From Olsenella profusa DSM 13989 (GTDB taxonomy: Bacteria > Actinomycetota > Coriobacteriia > Coriobacteriales > Atopobiaceae): 64,000 nucleotides of DNA. Each line of letters opens with the position of its first letter. Position 1 is the first letter of the stretch. The notes beneath the pieces are model-generated. The model was not told the DNA's origin. It searched no databases and was given only the letters and a program-made list of their open reading frames with translations. The DNA lies in NCBI RefSeq assembly GCF_030811115.1, contig NZ_JAUSQK010000001.1, positions 992,001 through 1,056,000 of the forward strand, given 5' to 3'. The position numbers and the translations under genes are program-made. This document shows, one piece after another, positions 33,822 to 42,547 of this stretch.

Positions 33822-34796
33822 TCAGAGCGTGATGCTCACGCGGGTTCCGCGGCCAACCTCTGACTCCACCTCGATGTGGTGCCCAAGCCCATCGAGCACG
33901 CGCTTTGCCACGTAGAGTCCGATGCCTGACGACTGGTCGTGGTCGCGTCCGTTGCTCCCCGTGAAGTACAGGTCGAAGATGCGCGGCAGGTCACGCTTGC
34001 GGATGCCGATGCCGTGGTCCGTGATGTGCAGGGTCACGCCGTCCGCCGTTGCCTCTGCCCCCACCTCGACCGTGGACCCCACATCCGAGTACTTCACGGC
34101 GTTGTGCAGTGCCTGCTCGACCACGAACGCGAGCCACTTGCCGTCGGTGCGCACGTGCAGCGACGCGTCCACGCTCGACGTCGGGAACACCTCCCTCTGC
34201 ACGAAGAGGCGGCGATCCTTCGCGATGACGCCATCGACCAGGTCCTTGAGCGAGACCTCCTCGACGGCGAGGTCCGATGCGAGCCGGTCCATGCGCACGA
34301 GGCCCAGGATCAGGTCGAGCTGCCCCTGCAGACGGTCGAGCTCGCACAGCGCGTCGAACGAGTCGGTGCGCCCGGGATCCTTCTGCACCATCAGGCGCAG
34401 GACGCTCACCGGCGTCTTCATCTGGTGCACCCACTGCATGACGTGCGTCCGCCAGCGGAGCATCGCGTCGTCCCGCTCGTTCAGGCGACGCTGGTAGCTT
34501 CGATACGCGTCGCGGCTGCGTACGATGTACGCCTCGGCCACGGGGTCGGTGCTGTGCCGGTCGATCAGGGACTCCATGTCATCGAGGTCCCCCTCGAGGC
34601 TCTCGTAGAGGGCGCGCTTGCGCAGGAACCTCACAGTGAGGAACACGACGAGCACGAAGGTCGAGACGAGGAGGAAGTACGCGACGCCGCCCGCCGTGGC
34701 GAACCCCTGGGCAAAGTGGAACGCGAGCGCGAGCGTCACGGACTCGAAGGCGAACAGGGCGATGACGTCGAGATGGTCCCTCAGGAAGAGCCTCAT
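33822..34796 (-). CDS. BceS-like sensor histidine kinase
   Basis: A 324-residue kinase with two membrane helices near residues 10-60 and almost no extracellular loop, the intramembrane-sensing layout of BceS. The phosphorylation block is QWVHQMKTPVSVLRL. The ATP-binding domain has HNAVKYSDVG (N box), ITDHGIGIRKRDLPRIFDLY (G1/F boxes) and SSGIGLYVAKRVL (G2). The start at 34796 overlaps the response-regulator stop (ATGA). It probably senses the flux of the neighbouring transporter, not the peptide directly. Confidence 0.9.
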   Translation of the reverse strand: MRLFLRDHLDVIALFAFESVTLALAFHFAQGFATAGGVAYFLLVSTFVLVVFLTVRFLRKRALYESLEGDLDDMESLIDRHSTDPVAEAYIVRSRDAYRSYQRRLNERDDAMLRWRTHVMQWVHQMKTPVSVLRLMVQKDPGRTDSFDALCELDRLQGQLDLILGLVRMDRLASDLAVEEVSLKDLVDGVIAKDRRLFVQREVFPTSSVDASLHVRTDGKWLAFVVEQALHNAVKYSDVGSTVEVGAEATADGVTLHITDHGIGIRKRDLPRIFDLYFTGSNGRDHDQSSGIGLYVAKRVLDGLGHHIEVESEVGRGTRVSITL

Positions 34797-35494
34797 GACC
34801 GGTCCCTGCCGATGATGAGCCGGTAGCCCACGCTGCGCACGACCCTGATCTCGACGGGGATGTTGGCCTCGGCGAAGCGGTCGCGCAGGCGGCGGATGTT
34901 GACGTTCAGGGTGTTGGTCTCCACGAAGCCCTCCCCGTCCCAGGCGGCCATGTACAGGTCGCCGCGACGTGCCGTCTGCGGGTAGGACCTCAGCAGGCAT
35001 TCGAAGAGGCTCGCCTCGATGGCGGAGAGCTCGACCGAGACGCCGTGGTACTCGGCCTTGAGGAGCCCCGGGAAGAAGGCGAGCCCATCGCGCTCGATGG
35101 ATGCCACCTCCGATGTGGCGGGCGCGAGCTCCCCGTAGTTGCGCCGCAGCTGCGCCTGGACCTTGGCGAGCAGCACGTCGAGGTCGAAGGGCTTCGTCAC
35201 GTAGTCGTCGGCGCCGGCCTCCATGCCCCGCACCTGGTCGGAGGCGGCATCGCGCGCCGATACCATGACGATGGGGACGCGAGAGGACTCGCGGATGCGC
35301 CGGCACCAGAAGAAGCCGTCATACCTCGGCAGGTTCACGTCGAGCAGGATGAGCGCGGGGTCGATGGTGCGGGCCTGGGCGTCGATGTCATCGAACGACT
35401 CCGCGACGCGACATGCGTAGCGGTAGCGTTCCAGCAGGCCGGAGACCTGCCGTGCGAGGGCGGTGTCGTCTTCTACGATGAGGATGGGGCGCAT
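34793..35494 (-). CDS. BceR-like response regulator (OmpR family)
   Basis: A 233-residue regulator. Receiver domain: acidic pair in VEDDTAL, phosphoacceptor Asp in ILLDVNLPRYD (about residue 52), and Lys in YVTKPFDLD. The C-terminal winged helix contains FECLLRSYPQTARRGDLYMA and NTLNVNIRRLRDRF. First gene of the minus-strand module; it should bind the tandem repeat at 33746. Confidence 0.92.
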   Translation of the reverse strand: MRPILIVEDDTALARQVSGLLERYRYACRVAESFDDIDAQARTIDPALILLDVNLPRYDGFFWCRRIRESSRVPIVMVSARDAASDQVRGMEAGADDYVTKPFDLDVLLAKVQAQLRRNYGELAPATSEVASIERDGLAFFPGLLKAEYHGVSVELSAIEASLFECLLRSYPQTARRGDLYMAAWDGEGFVETNTLNVNIRRLRDRFAEANIPVEIRVVRSVGYRLIIGRDRS

Positions 35495-35939
35495 CGGCAG
35501 GCCTTTCGTTCGCTTGACCCGTTAATTCTCGCCGGTGCGCGGGCATTGGGCAAGGGTTAACCAGGGGCGCGGTTGACGGGTGGAGACGAGCGATGCTATT
35601 AGGAAACGCTTAAATGTTATGCGAAATATAAGAATACAGATGACTTAGAAACATGCGACAGCTCAGACGGTGAAGATGTGAGCAAGTAACATATCAGAAG
35701 GGGCGAGGTCCTCATGCCAACGGAGAAGAGCCCCCTCTGGTGGTGGCATGACGGCGGTTGGACCGGTCGGCATGCCGCATCGCAGGACCTTGGGCGTAGG
35801 TGCCACCATGTTCGTCGGGAAAAGGAGTGTGCTGGGTCCATCCCAACTCTCGAAATAGTGAGAGCACATCATATTCCCTGTCTGCTTTGCACTCTGTCCA
35901 GTTAGGAATGAGGTTCTACGGACAAGGGAGGAGGACGTC
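35495..35939. other. Intergenic region upstream of the second LXG-like cassette
   Basis: A divergent gap of about 445 bp. Bases 35595-35650 are AT-rich (cgcttaaatgttatgcgaaatataag) and may carry promoters for either side. No gene was recognised in the rest. GGGAGGAGG at 35926-35934 is the ribosome site of the next gene. Confidence 0.4.
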
Positions 35940-36323
35940 GTGGAATTGCATGATGTACGGTCCATATCTGAACTCGAAAGACTGTATCGGTCGCAGCGTG
36001 AACAGCTGAGTATGGGAGTGCGGGAGAAGCACAGACGTCAGGAGGAGCTTCTAGAGCAGACATACCGCATGGACGCCACTGGCCGTCGCACTGAGGACGA
36101 TCTGTACTACACCATGAGGAACCTTTCCGGCGACACAGCCGTCGAGCTGGGACAGACACTATGGAAGATAGAGATGGAAGGTGCGGCGGCAAGGCGGAGC
36201 ATGCAGTCCGAGATCGTCAGTCTCGAGGAAGAGGAGGTGGCTGACCGGAGGAGCATCGATCGTCTGGATGACGAGTACGCCCTTAGGAAGCGCGCGCTTT
36301 TCAGATCTGAGGAAGGGCGCTGA
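35940..36323 (+). CDS. Coiled-coil Lap2-like partner protein (cassette 2)
   Basis: A 127-residue, highly charged helical protein starting at GTG with a strong GGAGGAGG site. Glu/Arg-rich heptads cover most of its length, with no signal or membrane segment. It is followed by the small protein at 36427 and the 628-residue effector at 36831. LXG effectors are typically preceded by two small helical partners of about 100-130 residues; this fits the DUF3958-like one. The analog in cassette 1 is at 3151-3510. Confidence 0.55.
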   Translation: MELHDVRSISELERLYRSQREQLSMGVREKHRRQEELLEQTYRMDATGRRTEDDLYYTMRNLSGDTAVELGQTLWKIEMEGAAARRSMQSEIVSLEEEEVADRRSIDRLDDEYALRKRALFRSEEGR

Positions 36324-36426
36324 GGTCGTGACGTTGTGGCAGGTTCTATAGGTGTATGGGCTAGCGCAGTGTCGCACGAGAGCCACGCGTCGAGAAACGG
36401 AGCCTTGGGGAGAAAGGTGAGCAGTC

Positions 36427-36753
36427 ATGTGCGGAGGAATCAACTCGAATGGCGTGTCAGCTGACGATGTGGCATCGACCTTGCGAAATAGTCTCGGTGA
36501 CTACCTCGACTTTTCCCTGCAGAACCTGGGGGAGGGCGGCAGTGATGGCAGCGGTCTGGGAGATGGTGCCGTCGCGGCCCCTGTGTCGGGGAACGCTGAT
36601 CATGATGCCCTCAATGGAACAGTGACCGATGCCCTGCACGCATGGAGCGATTTGATTGATGCCGATGCCGGGGCGGTTGTTGACGCGGCCTCCGTATTCG
36701 AGGATGTCGATGCGCAGGCGGCAGCCCGCATGCTTGGCGTGGACAGCGGATAA
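36427..36753 (+). CDS. Small helical WXG/Lap1-like partner protein (cassette 2)
   Basis: A 108-residue protein. Helix 1 contains DDVASTLRNSLGDYLD; a Gly/Ser-rich loop follows; helix 2 carries HAWSDLIDAD and ends in SVFEDVDAQAA. The FEDVD segment fits the C-terminal FxxxD motif described for LXG-associated partners, which couple effectors to the secretion ATPase. The Trp-centred helix aligns with that of the protein at 2822-3154. Start has GGGGAGAAAGGTGAGCAGTC upstream. Confidence 0.6.
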   Translation: MCGGINSNGVSADDVASTLRNSLGDYLDFSLQNLGEGGSDGSGLGDGAVAAPVSGNADHDALNGTVTDALHAWSDLIDADAGAVVDAASVFEDVDAQAAARMLGVDSG

Positions 36754-36830
36754 GACGGAGGCGGCCACATGAACAAGATAGGTTCGGCATGACCAATCTG
36801 GTGCTGTCGTAGGTTGATGGGGGTCTCTCA

Positions 36831-38717
36831 ATGGGAGATGGAATAAGAATTGATAAGAACGAGTTCAACAATCGCCTAAACACCGAGATCAATGCGCTGA
36901 ATGATGAATCATCCAAGGCTGAGAAGCAGGTTGACACCATGGCAAACTTCTCTCCCGAGGGCTTTGGCCTGACTGGCGATGGGTACCAGGCATTTCGTGA
37001 TCTTGTGAACGGTAGGGCGACCATAGCGAAGGCGCACTACGTGTTCTTCCAGCGGATTATTGCTGCCGATGAGGCAAACCGTGGTGCGATGACGCAGGTC
37101 AAGGATTTTGCGGATGACAACACGGTTAATACTGCCAGGTGTCAGCAACGCATAGATGATGCTCGAAGCGAGATAACAAGCATCAACGGGGAGCGGTCGC
37201 AAGCTTTGAGTACGTCTGGAGGCGGTACTACCGGCAGCAATTTTGGAGATTCGCAGCTACAGGCTACAGAAGATTACTACCAAGGGCTTATCGACGCTCA
37301 GAATCAAATTATCCAAGCCAACCAGGAGGCCATCGATAGCGTGGCGACATACCAGACGGCTGTGAATGAGATGTATGGAGAGGCCGAGACGCTTGCCAAC
37401 AGTATGCTACAAGCGGCAACCAATGCCATAGCGAATCGCATCTCCAATGGTAGCTATGGGGATATGTCGTGGGCCGATGGCCAGGATGGCCGCTACAGCA
37501 ACGTGAACGATGCATATGATGCAGCACAGATTCGAGCTGACCTCATGCCAAACGGGGAGATCAATGCCGATAAGGTCAGGGAGTTGTTCGGCAAGGACAA
37601 TCTCACGGATGCCGAGAAACGGGCATTGGGGATGATTTATGCAGATCTCATTTCAAGGGCCCAAGCCGGCGACAATGGACCGCTCAACGCATTCTTGAAT
37701 CTTGGGTATCAACAGACAGGTCAGGATATAAGCCATGATGTAATGCCACCATATAGTGGAATCAGCGGTGCGACAACATATACAGCAACCTTTACACAGC
37801 TTCCTGGTTTCAAAATTGCGCTTGCTAGCTGGGCAGATGATAGCTATTTGCCTGTTGGTATCCCGAGGGACAGAATAAATTCCTGTGACGCTACTGCCAT
37901 GGCACTTATAATGAGTCCCGCCTATACCAGGTCCGCTGAATATGATGCCATGTATGAACAGGCCCCGCACTTTGATTCGAATATCCAGGTCTACTTCTCA
38001 AAGTATACGCCAACCCACAAACAGCAGGATAAAGCTATACCTGATTCTTTTCATTTGGAGACAATCGCGTTTGGCAATGACTACGAGTCGCATGCCACAT
38101 ATGATTCGAGTCCTGATGTCAATGCCGATGAAATGTCAGTCTATCTCGCTGAGCAGGGACTTGAAGATCCGAAGGATAAGGCTATTGCCAAAGCGGGCAA
38201 GGGAATTTTTTCAGGGATTACGGGCTTTGGTTTTCCTGTTGATGCCCAGTCTTCAGCGGATAGTATCTTAAGCGCTCTTGGCAAGGGGGTATCCAGTACG
38301 AGTATGGCAGGAATAGGTCTCACTTTTGCCAAGGCGGGTGTAGATGGGCTGGCAGAATATTATAAGACCCAGGATGCCAATAAGGAACTTATCACTATCG
38401 GAAATGTGAATGATCTTTCCACAGACGCTGACGTAACCTTCCGTGACGGTGCTCATGGTGGTAGGGGTGGCGTCGTGGCCAATGGTGATGGCGTAGCTGT
38501 ACAGGCTGGCTCGCCAACGCAGGAACAGCAGCGTGCGTATGCGAAGGCATGGGAACAATATGAGGCATGGGCAGAGGATCATTCTCAGCCTGACCCCTCC
38601 AATCCTGGTAGTTCCAAGCCAGATAAAACATATACGGACTGGCTCAACGACGCGGCCCCTGGTTCCTCGGAGAACAACATGCAAAAGATATGGGACGACG
38701 TGAAGAACGGCGGATGA
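36831..38717 (+). CDS. LXG-like type VII secreted effector, 628 residues
   Basis: Residues 1-200 are long amphipathic helices (FNNRLNTEINALNDESSKAE, ... NEMYGEAETLANSMLQAAT) like the helical LXG/WXG targeting region. Residues ~205-265 include ADGQDGRYSN and NGEINADKVRELFGKDNLTD, shared with the partial protein at 1-969 and with a calcium-loop-like Asp/Asn pattern. The rest (~270-628) has two possible membrane-active stretches (GIFSGITGFGFP, GVSSTSMAGIGLTFAKAGVD) and an Asp/Pro-rich tail. No known catalytic toxin domain is recognised. No signal peptide is present, as expected for type VII substrates. GC is lower than in flanking genes. The downstream lipoprotein may be its immunity partner. 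Confidence 0.65.
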   Translation: MGDGIRIDKNEFNNRLNTEINALNDESSKAEKQVDTMANFSPEGFGLTGDGYQAFRDLVNGRATIAKAHYVFFQRIIAADEANRGAMTQVKDFADDNTVNTARCQQRIDDARSEITSINGERSQALSTSGGGTTGSNFGDSQLQATEDYYQGLIDAQNQIIQANQEAIDSVATYQTAVNEMYGEAETLANSMLQAATNAIANRISNGSYGDMSWADGQDGRYSNVNDAYDAAQIRADLMPNGEINADKVRELFGKDNLTDAEKRALGMIYADLISRAQAGDNGPLNAFLNLGYQQTGQDISHDVMPPYSGISGATTYTATFTQLPGFKIALASWADDSYLPVGIPRDRINSCDATAMALIMSPAYTRSAEYDAMYEQAPHFDSNIQVYFSKYTPTHKQQDKAIPDSFHLETIAFGNDYESHATYDSSPDVNADEMSVYLAEQGLEDPKDKAIAKAGKGIFSGITGFGFPVDAQSSADSILSALGKGVSSTSMAGIGLTFAKAGVDGLAEYYKTQDANKELITIGNVNDLSTDADVTFRDGAHGGRGGVVANGDGVAVQAGSPTQEQQRAYAKAWEQYEAWAEDHSQPDPSNPGSSKPDKTYTDWLNDAAPGSSENNMQKIWDDVKNGG

Positions 38718-39023
38718 TGAGGCTGGGCAAGAAGCACGATGTCGTTCTCTGCCCTTCAGGATGCGTTGGGTTTCCTGATTGAGAGCATCCCATATGCTTA
38801 CCACCTTCCGCTCGTCAGACAGAGTCGCAAACGGCCCCGATGCGGTCACGGAGATATCCAACGCCTATAATGACGGATCGTCACTATTGTTATCGGATTC
38901 TCCAAGGTGGCGCGACGGACAGGGACGCTTGAGTGCGGACGCGTGCGCTCGCGGTGCGATGCCCTTGTCACCGTGCGGCAGCGTGAGCACTGCGGGATCC
39001 GACTACCATGGAAAGGAAGCGTC
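38718..39023. other. Intergenic gap before the lipoprotein gene
   Basis: About 300 bp without a recognised gene. GGAAAGGAAGC at 39010-39020 is the ribosome site of the lipoprotein gene. No clear terminator hairpin with a T-tract was found. Confidence 0.4.
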
Positions 39024-39530
39024 ATGATGATAGGCACCAGTACAAGGCACGCGAGGATCGGCAGGCTGGTGGCCACCCTTGCCGCGCTTCTCCCGCTTGC
39101 GTTCGTCGTCGTCCTTCTCGCGGGCTGCCACTCCTCCAAGTCGTACTCGTTCAACGTCTCCACGGGCGACAGCATCAAGGTCGAGCTGGACACGTCGAAG
39201 GGCGGGCTCGACCTTCAGACGAGCGACGACAATTCCAAGTTCACGATCGCGAAGGACGGTGACACGGAGACCCAGGGGCTCTTTGCCGAGGAGAGTGCGT
39301 ACGACCACTACCAGGAGCTGGGCAAGCGCTCTGCTGGCGGCACCAGTGACTACCAGGCGGGCACGACCAAGGACGGCAACGAGTACTTCTCGTATACGGT
39401 CAATGGCAACGAGTGGGACTACTTCATCAAGGTCAAGGACTCGCACACGGTGATCGTGCTGACCAACACCGTCTCGCAGGAGTCCGCCCAGGAGGCGTTC
39501 GAGCAGTTGAGCCTCTCCTTGGACAAGTAG
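39024..39530 (+). CDS. Small lipoprotein downstream of the effector
   Basis: A 168-residue protein with a basic N-terminus, a hydrophobic helix and a lipobox (VVLLAGC, Cys at about residue 35). The mature part is a beta-rich domain (SYSFNVSTGDSIKVELDTS) ending in helix SQESAQEAFEQLSLSLDK. It would sit on the outer face of the membrane. It is the last gene of cassette 2, where immunity proteins are usually encoded, and a surface location suits protection against a membrane or envelope-acting effector. The immunity role is inference. Confidence 0.65.
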   Translation: MMIGTSTRHARIGRLVATLAALLPLAFVVVLLAGCHSSKSYSFNVSTGDSIKVELDTSKGGLDLQTSDDNSKFTIAKDGDTETQGLFAEESAYDHYQELGKRSAGGTSDYQAGTTKDGNEYFSYTVNGNEWDYFIKVKDSHTVIVLTNTVSQESAQEAFEQLSLSLDK

Positions 39531-39578
39531 CTGCACGACGCACCTAGTGTCTGCGGTCGTTCGGTCGCTTGGCGGGTC

Positions 39579-39718
39579 GTGTGGGTGCGATTTGCTTCCC
39601 TGTGGGTGCCAATCGATTCGTGTGGGTGCCTTTCTCCCGGAGTCGTCTCCAGCGACCTGCTGTTTTGTGGGCCGTCTGCGGGAGAAAGGCACCCACACGC
39701 AGCGAAAGGCACCCACAT
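39579..39718. repeat. REP-like inverted repeat cluster
   Basis: Three direct copies of TGTGGGTGC (39580, 39601, 39621) are followed by two inverted copies (39690, 39708). The core GTGTGGGTGCCTTTCTCCCG (39620-39639) has a perfect 20-bp inverted partner at 39679-39698, separated by 39 nt, so the transcript can fold into a long hairpin. Related units occur at 28836 and 30540. It lies between convergent genes, where it could end transcription from both sides. Confidence 0.75.
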
Positions 39719-39761
39719 GGCGTCGTTATGGTGCACGAAACGTACGTCGCCGCGCGTCGGT

Positions 39762-41339
39762 CTACGCCCGCCGCCTGGCCTCGATCGCCGCGGCCAAAAG
39801 GTCCGCGTCCAGGGGCGACGGCACCAGCCTGCCGCGCTCGTGCTGGGACCCCTCGGTGCCGCGCGCCAGCACGCAGACCACCACGTGTGTGGGGTCGTCC
39901 GCCGCAAGGTCTACGGCACGCCGCACGGCCTCGGCACGGTCGGGCACGATCTCGTAGGGCGTTCCCGCGGGCGTGGACGCCGCCATCTCGCGGCAGATGT
40001 CTTCCACGCGCTCGAACCCGGGATCATCCTTCGTGAAGATGAGCCGGTCGGTCCAGCGGGCCGCCTCGGCGGGCAGCTCGCGGCGGCGTTCCACGGCCTT
40101 GTCGCCCGTGGCGCCGAACACCGCGATGACCTTGCATCCCGGGAACTCCTGTCGCACGGCCGGGAAGAGGCGCGAGAAGGCCATCTTGTTGTGGGCGAAG
40201 TCCACGATGCCCGTGAGGCCCAGCTCGGGCGCGTCCACGATCTCCATGCGGCCGGGCACACGCGTGCGTGCGAGTCCCCGCACGGTCTCGTCGGCCGGGA
40301 TGCCCAGGTACTCGGCGCAGCATATGGCCGCCAGGGCGTTCTCCACGTTGAACGAGCCGGGCATGCCGAGCTCGGCCTTGCCCTCCCAGCTGGGGGTATG
40401 CACCCAGAAGTGCAGGTGACCAAACGAGGGTTCGACGTCCCGCGCCCACACGTCCGCATCGCGCCCCCTCAGGGAGAAGGTCAGGAGCCTCTCGCAGCCG
40501 TGCGCCGCCGCAAGGATGCGCTCCACGTGGTCGGCATCCAGGTTGACTACGGCGCGCCGCGCCTGCTCGAAGATGCGCAGCTTGCTGGAGAAATAGTCCT
40601 CGAACGTGGGGTGCTCGAGCGGCGAGATGTGGTCCTCGCCGATGTTGGTGAACGCGGCCACGTCCAGCCTGAGGCAGTCGACGCGATGGTACTTGAGCGC
40701 CTGGCTGGAGACCTCCATCACGGCATAGCGCAGCCCGGCATCGCGCATGGTGGCGAGGTGCCGCCACAGGTCGGGCGCCTCGGGCGTCGTGTTGACGGAC
40801 TCGCCGCTCCCGACGCCGTCGATGGTCTCGATGGAGCCGATGAGCCCCACGCCCTGGGCGGGCGGCGTCGCACCGCACACCCTTGTGGCCACGTGCTCCG
40901 CCAGGATGGCACGCAGCAGGTAGGCCGTTGTGGACTTGCCCTTGGTGCCCGTGAGCCCCACTACCGTGAGCGCGCGGTCGGGGTGGCCCCAAGCCTCCGC
41001 GGAGGCGACGGCCATGGCACGGCGGAGCCGGTCATCGGGCGCGGCGAGGGCGGGCACGCCGGGCGCGGCGGCCGCCAGCTCGTTCGCATGCGACTCGTCG
41101 CACAGGTAGGCGCAGGCGCCCGCCTCGAGCGCCTTGGTGAGGTACGCGGTCTTGAACTGGGTGCCCTTGCACACGAAGAGATGCCCCGGACGGATGACGC
41201 GGGAGTCGCAGTCGGCACCCGTCAGCGCCAGCGCCCGCTCCTCGGCGGAGAGCGCCGTGCGCGGTGTCGCAAGCCCCTCGTCCGCCAGCTGGCGTGCCAG
41301 GTCGCCCAGCGTCGTGTGAGTCCGTGCCATCTCACCCAT
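39762..41339 (-). CDS. MurE-like UDP-N-acetylmuramyl-tripeptide ligase
   Basis: A 525-residue Mur ligase that would add the third residue to UDP-MurNAc-L-Ala-D-Glu. The N-terminal domain binds the UDP-sugar; the central ATPase has GTKGKST (residues 131-137) and the MEVSSQALKYHRVD block; the C-terminal domain ends near ARRRA. The position that carries DNPR in DAP-adding enzymes reads KDDPGFERV here, neither DNPR nor the DNPA of several Lys enzymes, so the amino acid added is uncertain. Start at 41339 (MGEMART) with an alternative Met at 41330. It forms an operon with the HAD gene 14 bases upstream. Confidence 0.85.
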   Translation of the reverse strand: MGEMARTHTTLGDLARQLADEGLATPRTALSAEERALALTGADCDSRVIRPGHLFVCKGTQFKTAYLTKALEAGACAYLCDESHANELAAAAPGVPALAAPDDRLRRAMAVASAEAWGHPDRALTVVGLTGTKGKSTTAYLLRAILAEHVATRVCGATPPAQGVGLIGSIETIDGVGSGESVNTTPEAPDLWRHLATMRDAGLRYAVMEVSSQALKYHRVDCLRLDVAAFTNIGEDHISPLEHPTFEDYFSSKLRIFEQARRAVVNLDADHVERILAAAHGCERLLTFSLRGRDADVWARDVEPSFGHLHFWVHTPSWEGKAELGMPGSFNVENALAAICCAEYLGIPADETVRGLARTRVPGRMEIVDAPELGLTGIVDFAHNKMAFSRLFPAVRQEFPGCKVIAVFGATGDKAVERRRELPAEAARWTDRLIFTKDDPGFERVEDICREMAASTPAGTPYEIVPDRAEAVRRAVDLAADDPTHVVVCVLARGTEGSQHERGRLVPSPLDADLLAAAIEARRRA

Positions 41340-41353
41340 GGACGGCCCTCCCG

Positions 41354-42283
41354 CTATCGCAGCGCCACGAGCGTGCGGGCAGCCTCGCACCAGCCGTCGA
41401 CGGACGGCGCGCTGGACACCCAGGCGTTGCCTGCGGTGGCAAGTGCGGCCTGCACCTTGGGGTTCCTGATGCCGTTGCTCATGATGAGGAAGGTGCCCAC
41501 ATACGGTGCCATCGTGCAGTCCGCCGACGAGTCGCCGCAGGCCATGACCTCGGCGGGATCCCAGCCCATGAGCTCGATATAGCGCTGGAGCGCCGTGCCC
41601 TTGTCCAGCCCGCGCGGGTTGAGGTGATAGGTGTGGACGTCCTCCACCGTGCCGTCCTCGAAGGCGGGCAGGATGGTCGGGCCCGTTATGGTGGTCACGA
41701 GGCCGTTGTCCACCAGCTCGAGGGGTAGGCTCGTCTCGTCGAGCATGGCCTGCGCCTCGTCCTCCACCACGGCGCCGCGCAGCGCCACGGACACCTCGCG
41801 ATACTGGTAGCCGATGCCGTTGTCGTTGTAGAGCTCCAGCGAGTCGAACCAGCGCGCGAGCAGGCGGTCCACGATGCCCGTCTCCATGATCAGGTCGTGG
41901 GGCGTCAGATCGCAGTCGGGATCGTAGGGCATCTCGGCCGTGAAGTACTCCCACGTTGCGTTGGCCCCCTCGTGCGTGCACAGGACGCCGCCCATCTCGC
42001 CGATCCAGCTGGTGAGGCCCAGCATGCGCGCATCCTCGCGGATCATGGCACGGTTGCGGCCCGAGCAGGGTGTGACGTCGATGTCCGCCTCCCTGAGCGT
42101 CACGAGCGTCTGGGGCAGCTCGAACGAGGGCTGGCGATCGGCGTTGGTCAGGGCGGTGCCATGGCTGACCATGGTGTTGTCCAGGTCGGTCACGATGTGG
42201 CGCACCCTGCCCAGCTGCTGGCGGAGGTCGTCGGGCAGCGCGCTCGAGGAGCGGGGGAACGTGGGAAGCGAGAGTGCGGGCAT
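41354..42283 (-). CDS. HAD-superfamily hydrolase (Cof/MPGP-like)
   Basis: A 309-residue phosphatase. Motif I is VTDLDNTMVS with the nucleophile Asp, motif II the TPCSGRN region, and motif IV ACGDSSADCTMAP. The large cap inserted between motifs II and III is of the Cof type. Start at 42283 follows AGGAAAGGAC. The substrate is not known; sugar phosphates are common for this group. It precedes the MurE-like gene, which may hint at envelope precursor metabolism. Confidence 0.75.
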   Translation of the reverse strand: MPALSLPTFPRSSSALPDDLRQQLGRVRHIVTDLDNTMVSHGTALTNADRQPSFELPQTLVTLREADIDVTPCSGRNRAMIREDARMLGLTSWIGEMGGVLCTHEGANATWEYFTAEMPYDPDCDLTPHDLIMETGIVDRLLARWFDSLELYNDNGIGYQYREVSVALRGAVVEDEAQAMLDETSLPLELVDNGLVTTITGPTILPAFEDGTVEDVHTYHLNPRGLDKGTALQRYIELMGWDPAEVMACGDSSADCTMAPYVGTFLIMSNGIRNPKVQAALATAGNAWVSSAPSVDGWCEAARTLVALR

Positions 42284-42415
42284 AGGGGTCCTTTCCTGAG
42301 GGGCCAGGGAACCAGGTGCGTGGCGAACGTCACAACCTTTCTTATAGTACGACACCGTGCCCCTGCGGGCCTTCGTGCGGACCTGGCGAGGGGCTGTGAT
42401 ACACTCCATCTGCAC

Positions 42416-42491
42416 GGGCGGTTGGCGCAGCGGCGAGCGCAGGTGCCTTACACGCACAAGGTCGGGGGTTCGAATCCCTCACCGCCCACCA
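42416..42491 (+). tRNA. tRNA-Val (anticodon TAC)
   Basis: Acceptor stem GGGCGGT (42416-42422) pairs with ACCGCCC (42481-42487), followed by A and an encoded CCA (42489-42491). The anticodon loop CTTACAC gives TAC, and the T-arm GGGGGTTCGAATCCC is intact. The outer pair of the anticodon stem is a G-A mismatch. The gene sits in the divergent gap between the HAD hydrolase and RNase PH. Confidence 0.93.
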
Positions 42492-42547
42492 CGTTCACCC
42501 ATCCGGACGTCACGGCCGTGGCGTCCTTTTTTCAAAGCGAGGAGCCC

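Noticed and set aside
35663-35965. Minus-strand ORF of 100 residues before cassette 2
   Set aside because: No recognisable domain and no ribosome site; it overlaps the start signals of the gene at 35940.
39579-39718. CRISPR array at the repeated GTGGGTGC motifs
   Set aside because: Repeats are short, unevenly spaced and mostly inverted; there are no regular spacers or cas genes.
41897-42547. Upstream extension of the RNase PH frame across the HAD gene and tRNA
   Set aside because: It passes through a tRNA gene and antisense to the HAD gene; the ATG at 42548 has its own ribosome site.
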